Below, in pieces: positions 58,666-64,000 of a DNA stretch of 64,000 bases. The position numbers and the translations under genes are program-made. Position 1 is the first letter of the stretch, and the number at the start of each line of letters is the position of its first letter. The notes under the pieces were generated by a model. It made no database searches, was not told where the DNA came from, and worked only from the letters and a program-made list of their open reading frames with translations. Location: the NCBI GenBank assembly GCA_031213475.1, contig JARUPZ010000012.1:6422878-6486877 (forward strand), read 5' to 3'. The stretch comes from Nereocystis luetkeana (taxonomy: Eukaryota; Sar; Phaeophyceae; Laminariales; Laminariaceae).

Positions 58666-61600
58666 ATGGGCGATGCGGGTTTTGACGCCCCGCCGCCGGC
58701 TCGCAAAAGAGACCCCAAGGGGAACGCTGGTGAGGCGATGTTATGGCCCTCGTAGACTAAAATATTGGGAGCGAGGGGGGGTACTCATTATCATGCGTGG
58801 CCGTAGTCGTATGACCATAGACCCTCGCATCCCTGCATGCAATGCCGGGACGGATTACGTTGTGTTTTCACCGACCAGGCAGCCGTCGCTTGCACCAAGC
58901 GAAACGTGAGGTGTTGGGCGAGTCGCACGAGGGGTGGACTACATCCTAGTAAGAACCGTTTTTGACAGGGATTTTATCGCACATGAATGACCGCGTCAAT
59001 GAATTGATTTGGTTTCCGGTGTGGCCACTTACCGAGACAGCAATGGGTTTACTATGCGGTCTGCCTCGTGGGTGTGTGCCTTGCCATATACAAAGACTAC
59101 GTGATACGACCACTCCCCTTCTGCGGAGATGAGTTTCTGCCCGCACAAAAAATGATCTAACTCGACCGCCAGCAGTGGTGACAGAAAAAATATATAAAAA
59201 AAACGGTGCCCTGGTTGTCTAGCTCACGCAGTGAGAGGCGTGTTTTACAGCGTCGTCGCCAACCGATGCCAACCAACGCTACAGGATATATATACCAGGT
59301 ATATAATACCACTATGTGCCTAACTATAACGACCGTTTTGATTGAATATTGATATACAAAAAGGCCTTATATTTGGGGACAGCGTGGTATAGGGTAATAG
59401 GGGGGGGGTGGAGGGGGGGGTGTACTCATTATGATGCATGGGGAGGTGGGGGGAGACAGATGGATGTACACGTAAATAGACACCAGGGAGGGGGGAGAAA
59501 TAAACAGGGGGGGGAGAGTCAACTATGTTCGGTCCTTTGAACGCTCTCGCTTTTTGTATTATCCTTAGTTATTCTCGCATATACGTATATATGCAAGACA
59601 TTTATACCACTTCTTGTTTTTTCATGTTTTGTGTGTGTTGCTCCCCCCCCCCGCCCGCTCGACAAAAAGCGCCCAACGCGTCTCCTCTCCCCCCACCCCC
59701 ATATCCCCACCCTCCCCCCCCCCACCATCGAAACGCTTCCTTTCAATGGACTCGGACTGAACTCCAATTTTTCAGCCCACGCTCTTGCCAAGGCGCGGAA
59801 GAACAACATGGCGAAGCTTCAGGTTCTGTCGGTTATCAACGAGGTGCGCACAGCATACATTCCTCCAATGGGGTTCCTTTGTACGTTTGTATACCTGGTA
59901 CGCGTTGCGTGCGTACTGCAAGAATGCGTGTTGACGGTGGACAAAAAAGCTTGGACGTCGGCCGTTCGCCTCCAATTGGTCTATTACGGGGGACCATAGT
60001 TAATAGCACCAAATATTGTTAGTAAAAATAGCGAAATATATAGGTTTTTATGTATACCCTAGGTTCCATCAACTATGGTCCCCCATAATAGTATACTGTG
60101 CGGAACGTCACTAGCGATGAGCAACCGAATAATGCGGAAAGGCGTAGATAAAGTGCAAAAGTGCGGGATGGGTGTCACTATTAATAGTATCATCCCCCTT
60201 TTCCTTTTTCAAGGGGTTTACCAGAATACGTTGATGGAGGCGTTCCCCACCACAGGGTGCACATGGAAATGACGCGTACGGCAAGAAGAAAAAAAAATGG
60301 TACGTCGCGCGGGGAACTGCGAACGCGAACAGACGTTTGTTGCACGTAGCATGTATATCCCTGCGTTACAGAGTAGCAGCAGGCAAATATGTCAGGAGAC
60401 GGTTTCGGCGGTGGTCAGTTACACCTTTAGGAGCTCCTACACTAAAACCCTAAAACTAGTACATTCAGTCTAGACGGCCGCCCGTCACAGGTCTACCAGG
60501 CGGCCATCTCCTGCACTAAAAACCACAGTATATTTATGTGAGTGAGTCTATGACGGGGGAACATAGAAAATAGGACCTACGGTACACACAAAAACCTCTA
60601 CATTTACCTATGTTTACCAACAATATTTGGTTCTATTTACTATGGCCCCCCCGTAATAGACGGCCGTCCGTGACTGGCCTAACCTGCCGTCTGCTACACT
60701 TGGAGCTGGTGTATCAAGTCTAGAGGGCTGTCTCCTACTGTACGGTGAAAGAGCATCGAGTTCGCACAAGGGGGTTACAGCACGATCGTTTTTTTTCCCG
60801 ACAAAGACGGACGGTGAGGGGTGCTAAAAGTCGTACCAGGTACGTTCTATTTTCGGAAGGCTCTTCTCTCTCGACTAGATAGATATTTCCGAAAAAAACG
60901 CCTCTCTCTCCCTTGTTGTTCGGTACTTGGCAACCTTAACCTTCCCGTTCTGGGAAATCCGAGCTCTTTTATGGGAAGTCTAGAGGGCTGTCGGCTGGTC
61001 ACAAGCCAAACTAAACTGCCGTCTCCTACACTTACAACTAGTGTGTCGAGCCTTTCCGTCCGTCCGTCCGTCCGTCCGTCACAGGTGTCAAGGTCTCAGT
61101 TCACCGGTCGCCTACCCAACCCACTAAGAAGCCTTGTTACACTCCCCCCCCCCGCCTTTCAGAACAGTGGGGTCCTTGGTCTCCGTGCAGCAGCGGCAGT
61201 CCGATGTTATTGACTCTTTTAGAAGACTGCAGTCCCATTTAGGGGACAAACCACTCCAATTCTAAGTAGTTTGTCCGCAAAACGGGACTGCAGTCCTAAG
61301 AGGGTTAACAATCTCTGGGGCCCCACAGTAAGAACCTTTTTTTTTAACATCAGATTCTTGCGATGAAGAATTTCACTTTTCTTTTAAAAAAAGCGCTTTC
61401 ATGGTGGGAGACGTGAGATTCGATTTCACGACCGACGACCCATGTCCTGCCGATTAGAGTTGCACCCCGGCCTAAAAAATTGAAACCGGGTACCCGACCG
61501 GGTGAGGGGGGGTTAAAGCGGAACCGGAACCGGGTACCCAGGTACTCTGGTACCCGGGTTACCATACACTATTTACTGCCCTTTAAGCGTTTGAGCGACG

Positions 61601-63735
61601 GCGGGTAAGGCGGAAACGGGTACCCGGGTACCCGGGTTACCATACAATATTTGCTCCCCTTTTGGCGTTTGAGTGGCGGCGTGGTAAGGCGGACACGGAT
61701 ACCCGGGTTACCATACACTATTTGCTCCCCTTGTAGCTTTTGGGCGGCGGCGTGGTGAGGCGAAAGGTGGGAAAACATTACTTCATTTCGCCGCGCTCGA
61801 TGATTCATGCCAAAGAGAGATGGTTGAAGGCAATTAGGTAGAGGTATTATCTGTTGCGATCGAGTAGAGAGGTGGGGAGTGGAGAATTGAATTATAAAAA
61901 AGCATGGAACATGGGACAAAAGAACCCAGACCGATAGCCGTCTAATCATCTCATCAGGCATTCAATATATCTACCCTGTGTGGAAACCATGTTGAACAGC
62001 AACAAAGTTCGAAAGGTTGGAACTTCTTGTGATTGGTCTATCTCCTGGTTCATGGCACAGCAGTAGGGCCGCTACTTACGCTGGTAGGGGTATATCGTGT
62101 GTGTGGCGTGTTGTGCGGAGGCAGATATTACTCGTAATACGGATATTCTCTATTCTCGGTCTGAGTCTGCAGGGTCGAGAGGCGACAGTTTATAGGGGCA
62201 CAGCTGCTGCAGCGTATGTATAAATCAACGTATACCCCAGTCTTGATGAAACCGACGGCTCCGGGTACCCGCCAACGGGTACCCGGTTCTCAGTCAGACG
62301 GGGTGCAACTCTACTGCCGATAGACGCTATCTGTGACGGTTTCATGAAGAGTCCGTTGGCCTGTACTAAAAGGCTGACCGATCGTGCCCTCAATCTAAGC
62401 CTTGCCAACACAGGCCTACGAACCAACCAACCACAAACGAAGATTGTAATGAGAATGATCATAATCATGATCATGATAACAACAATAATATCACGGGTTA
62501 TGCTAATGATAATAATGAACATAAATAATAATATTGTCAATAACAACCAACACAAAACCAAACCATCCGACAACCACAACCAAAGCAAGCAACCGAAACG
62601 ATTCCTGCTCAAACCAACCAAAACATTTTTTTTTCGTTATAAATGGAGGGTTAGCGAATATTTTGGATGAAACCAAATTTGCCGGGTCTCTTGTGGTCTG
62701 TTTCTTACCGGTACTTGCTGCCGGTAGTCTTCTTGTGGTCTATTTCTTACCGGTATGCTGCCGGTATACAAGAGCAATCCCAACCCACGAAAAAAAGGAT
62801 CATCCTATTAATAATTGCTCGAGGGAAAAAAGTGACCAAAACGACGTTTTTGACCCAAAGTATTATTGGGTGGAGACTCGGTGGATCGGTTTAGCGAAAC
62901 GGAGCAACTTTTCATTGGCCACGTAATGCCTTCGGGTTCACCTATGCAGCCAACCAAGCTCCTCGTGTTTGTCGGTTTCATCTTTTTTTTTCATTTCTTA
63001 TTTTTTCATCCTCCGGTGGATCGGTAAAAAGGAAGGTTAACCCCTTTAGCCGCAGTCCCGTTTTGGGGACAAACTACTGGCAATTTGAGTGGTTTGTCCC
63101 CAAAACGGGACTGCGGTTCTAAAGGTTACCACACTTCCGCGTTCAGATTTCGTGTCAGGGTCAATTTATCCCATAGCTCCCGCTGCAACAGCAGAACAGG
63201 CTGCTGTTACTACTGGCGCCTGGGCACGTTCAGTGGACCTGACCCCAATAGGTTTATAACGAACCAAATTGGACGATTCAAGCCGATCAAATCAACCAAC
63301 GAATGAACAACCAAACCAAACCAAACCGAACCAAACCAAACCAAACCGAACCGAACCGAACCGAACCGAACCGAACCGAACCGAACCAAACTAAACTAAA
63401 CCAACCAACCAACACTCCACCGGAGGAAAAAAAAAGTAGACCTGGTAATAAATTCAAACAAACAATCAATCACTCAATCAATCAATCAATCAATCAACCA
63501 ACTAACAACAAGCTAATCAACCTTCCAACCACAACCCTGGCAACAACAACAAAAACGATTTCAGATGAGCCTCGAGTCTCTGAGGCGGTTCGGCGCGGAC
63601 ATCGGGGTCAAGGAAGGACCTGGAACCTTTGACAGCCTCAAGGCCGCGGTATTGAAGGAGCTGGAAACCAGGGGGCCCTGGGCAAAGATCGCTGACGACG
63701 TTACGCAGACGGCGAAGCGCTACACGCCGGTGTGA
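58666..63735 (+). CDS. Small three-exon gene, unknown product, maybe incomplete
   Basis: Exons 58666-58729, 59776-59843 and 63565-63735. Each has clean borders (CTCCAG/ATGGGC, GCTG/GTGAGG, TTTCAG/CCCAC, GAG/GTGCGC, TTTCAG/ATGAGC) and phases match (1, 0). Read from ATG 58666 it gives 100 residues: MGDAGFDAPPPARKRDPKG, a basic helix ALAKARKNNMAKLQVLSVIN, then an amphipathic segment ending DDVTQTAKRYTPV and TGA. The final GTGTGA could instead be a donor after residue 99, with the gene continuing beyond the window. Because exon 1 directly follows an acceptor, there is at least one earlier exon, non-coding or coding; joining from the plastid-protein gene exon ending at 49023 (also phase 0) cannot be excluded. 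No known domain recognised. Intron 2 is 3.7 kb and holds several mobile elements. Confidence 0.6.
58777..58960. repeat. Family 5 dispersed repeat, long copy
   Basis: Same order of blocks as 41808-42050: GCGTGGCCGTAGTCGTATGA, CATCCCTGCATGCAATGCCG, CACCGACCAGGCAGC. Lies in intron 1 of the three-exon gene. Confidence 0.7.
59305..59389. mobile_element. Family 3 palindromic MITE
   Basis: Starts TACCACTATG and ends CAGCGTGGTA with diverged inner arms. Confidence 0.5.
59984..60088. mobile_element. TA-site MITE (family 1), intact copy
   Basis: TA on both sides; arms TTACGGGGGACCATAGTTAA and ACTATGGTCCCCCATAA. Confidence 0.85.
60551..60656. mobile_element. TA-site MITE (family 1)
   Basis: TA at both sides; arms GACGGGGGAACATAGAAAAT and TACTATGGCCCCCCCGTAA. 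It interrupts a region of repeated CTAGACGGCCGCCCGTCACA blocks (60.46-61.09 kb). Confidence 0.8.
61210..61308. mobile_element. TTAA-site MITE (family 2)
   Basis: TTGACTCTTTTAG left end, CTAAGAGGGTTAA right end, both inner arms present. Confidence 0.8.
61455..62313. mobile_element. Non-autonomous hAT-type element, 859 bp
   Basis: Perfect 15-bp terminal inverted repeats TAGAGTTGCACCCCG, flanked by a perfect 8-bp target duplication CTGCCGAT (61447-61454 and 62314-62321). The 8-bp duplication and this terminal pattern are those of hAT superfamily elements. The left part has about three ~95-bp internal repeats with CCGGGTACCCGGGTTACCAT; a GGGTACCCG palindrome recurs near the right end. There is no transposase; the longest internal frame (61569-61961, minus) is built from the repeats. 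Located in intron 2 of the three-exon gene. Confidence 0.9.
62435..62625. repeat. AT-rich simple repeats
   Basis: Loose (ATA/ATG/AAC)n runs followed by CCAACCACAAACC-type repeats; no coding support. Confidence 0.6.
63037..63129. mobile_element. TTAA-site MITE (family 2)
   Basis: TTAACCCCTTTAGCC left end; right end GGTTCTAAAGGTTACC with a mutated flank. Confidence 0.8.
63303..63500. repeat. CCAAA/CCGAA and AATC microsatellites
   Basis: About 85 bp of 5-base repeats, then about 45 bp of (AATC)n, just upstream of the last exon of the three-exon gene. Confidence 0.9.
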
Positions 63736-64000
63736 TTTCCAAGACTGATTACGTTGCGTGTATTCTGATCTGATTTGGGGGGCATGAAAAAAATGGTCGG
63801 ATTGCTCCTGATTCGGTCTGATATGATAGTCAATCCGATTGCTCTGATCTGTTTTTTTTTAATCGTTTTGTCTGGTTGCTCTGGTTTTGGTCAGGGTCTC
63901 CTCGGTTCGATTTGGCAATGTTTTTGATTTGGTCTAGTTTTGGTCTGATCTGAGTTTTTTTTTTTGGATTGTTTTTGATCTGATTCGGTCTGATTTTCAT
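63736..64000. other. End of window, TCTGAT-rich sequence
   Basis: Repeated TCTGATCTGATTTGG-type blocks; either intron or 3' flank of the three-exon gene. Confidence 0.4.

Noticed and set aside
59217-59290. Possible tRNA near GGTTGTCTAGCTCACGCAGT
   Set aside because: No B-box at the right distance and no cloverleaf pairing.
61385-61450. Minus-strand tRNA-like T-arm next to the hAT element
   Set aside because: Even with the hAT element removed, no matching acceptor or D-arm could be built; at most a tRNA-derived fragment.

Overview
The window is nuclear DNA from a photosynthetic eukaryote, most likely a heterokont (stramenopile) alga and plausibly a brown alga; the species is not determined. 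Four things point this way. Genes are split into many short exons by introns of about 0.3-5 kb with GT-AG or GC-AG borders. A gene at 36.2 kb begins with a bipartite plastid presequence (ER signal peptide, then a Phe at the predicted cleavage site, as in algae with red-type complex plastids). A 225-bp AT-rich insert at 55.4 kb carries the plastid psaB end and rps14 start. Dispersed mobile elements are very dense. Most long open frames are antisense or low-complexity shadows; I rebuilt the genes by matching exon frames, splice sites and intron phases by eye.

Layout. 1-2.3 kb: a Ser/Gly-rich minus-strand ORF. 3.4-8.15 kb (minus): a six-exon Rab-like GTPase with an N-terminal Gly/Cys lipidation signal, no C-terminal cysteines and no catalytic Gln. 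10.7-17.1 kb (minus): a nine-exon coiled-coil protein of 439 residues. 22.5-23.3 kb (plus): the last two exons of a Costars/ABRACL-type gene. 23.6-24.4 kb (plus): a 262-residue protein, possibly of the C1orf109/AIRIM type. 25.9-34.3 kb: a decayed Ty1/copia element between 871-bp and 685-bp LTRs, with two gag-pol frameshifts and no integrase core. 36.2-50.6 kb (plus): an eight-exon gene for a 749-residue predicted plastid membrane protein whose main exon is a roughly 350-residue Ala/Lys/Glu helix. 58.7-63.7 kb (plus): a small three-exon gene that may run past the window.

Between and inside these genes lie at least sixteen copies or pieces of a ~105-bp MITE with TA target sites, about ten of a ~97-bp MITE with TTAA target sites, a third and a fourth palindromic family, a tRNA-derived SINE, an 859-bp hAT-type element with a perfect 8-bp target duplication, the plastid insert, and many micro- and minisatellites. 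Most intact genic introns contain at least one element. No prokaryotic features, CRISPR arrays or rRNA genes are seen. The genes are unrelated housekeeping-type loci rather than a cluster; the most unusual are the Rab and the plastid helix protein.
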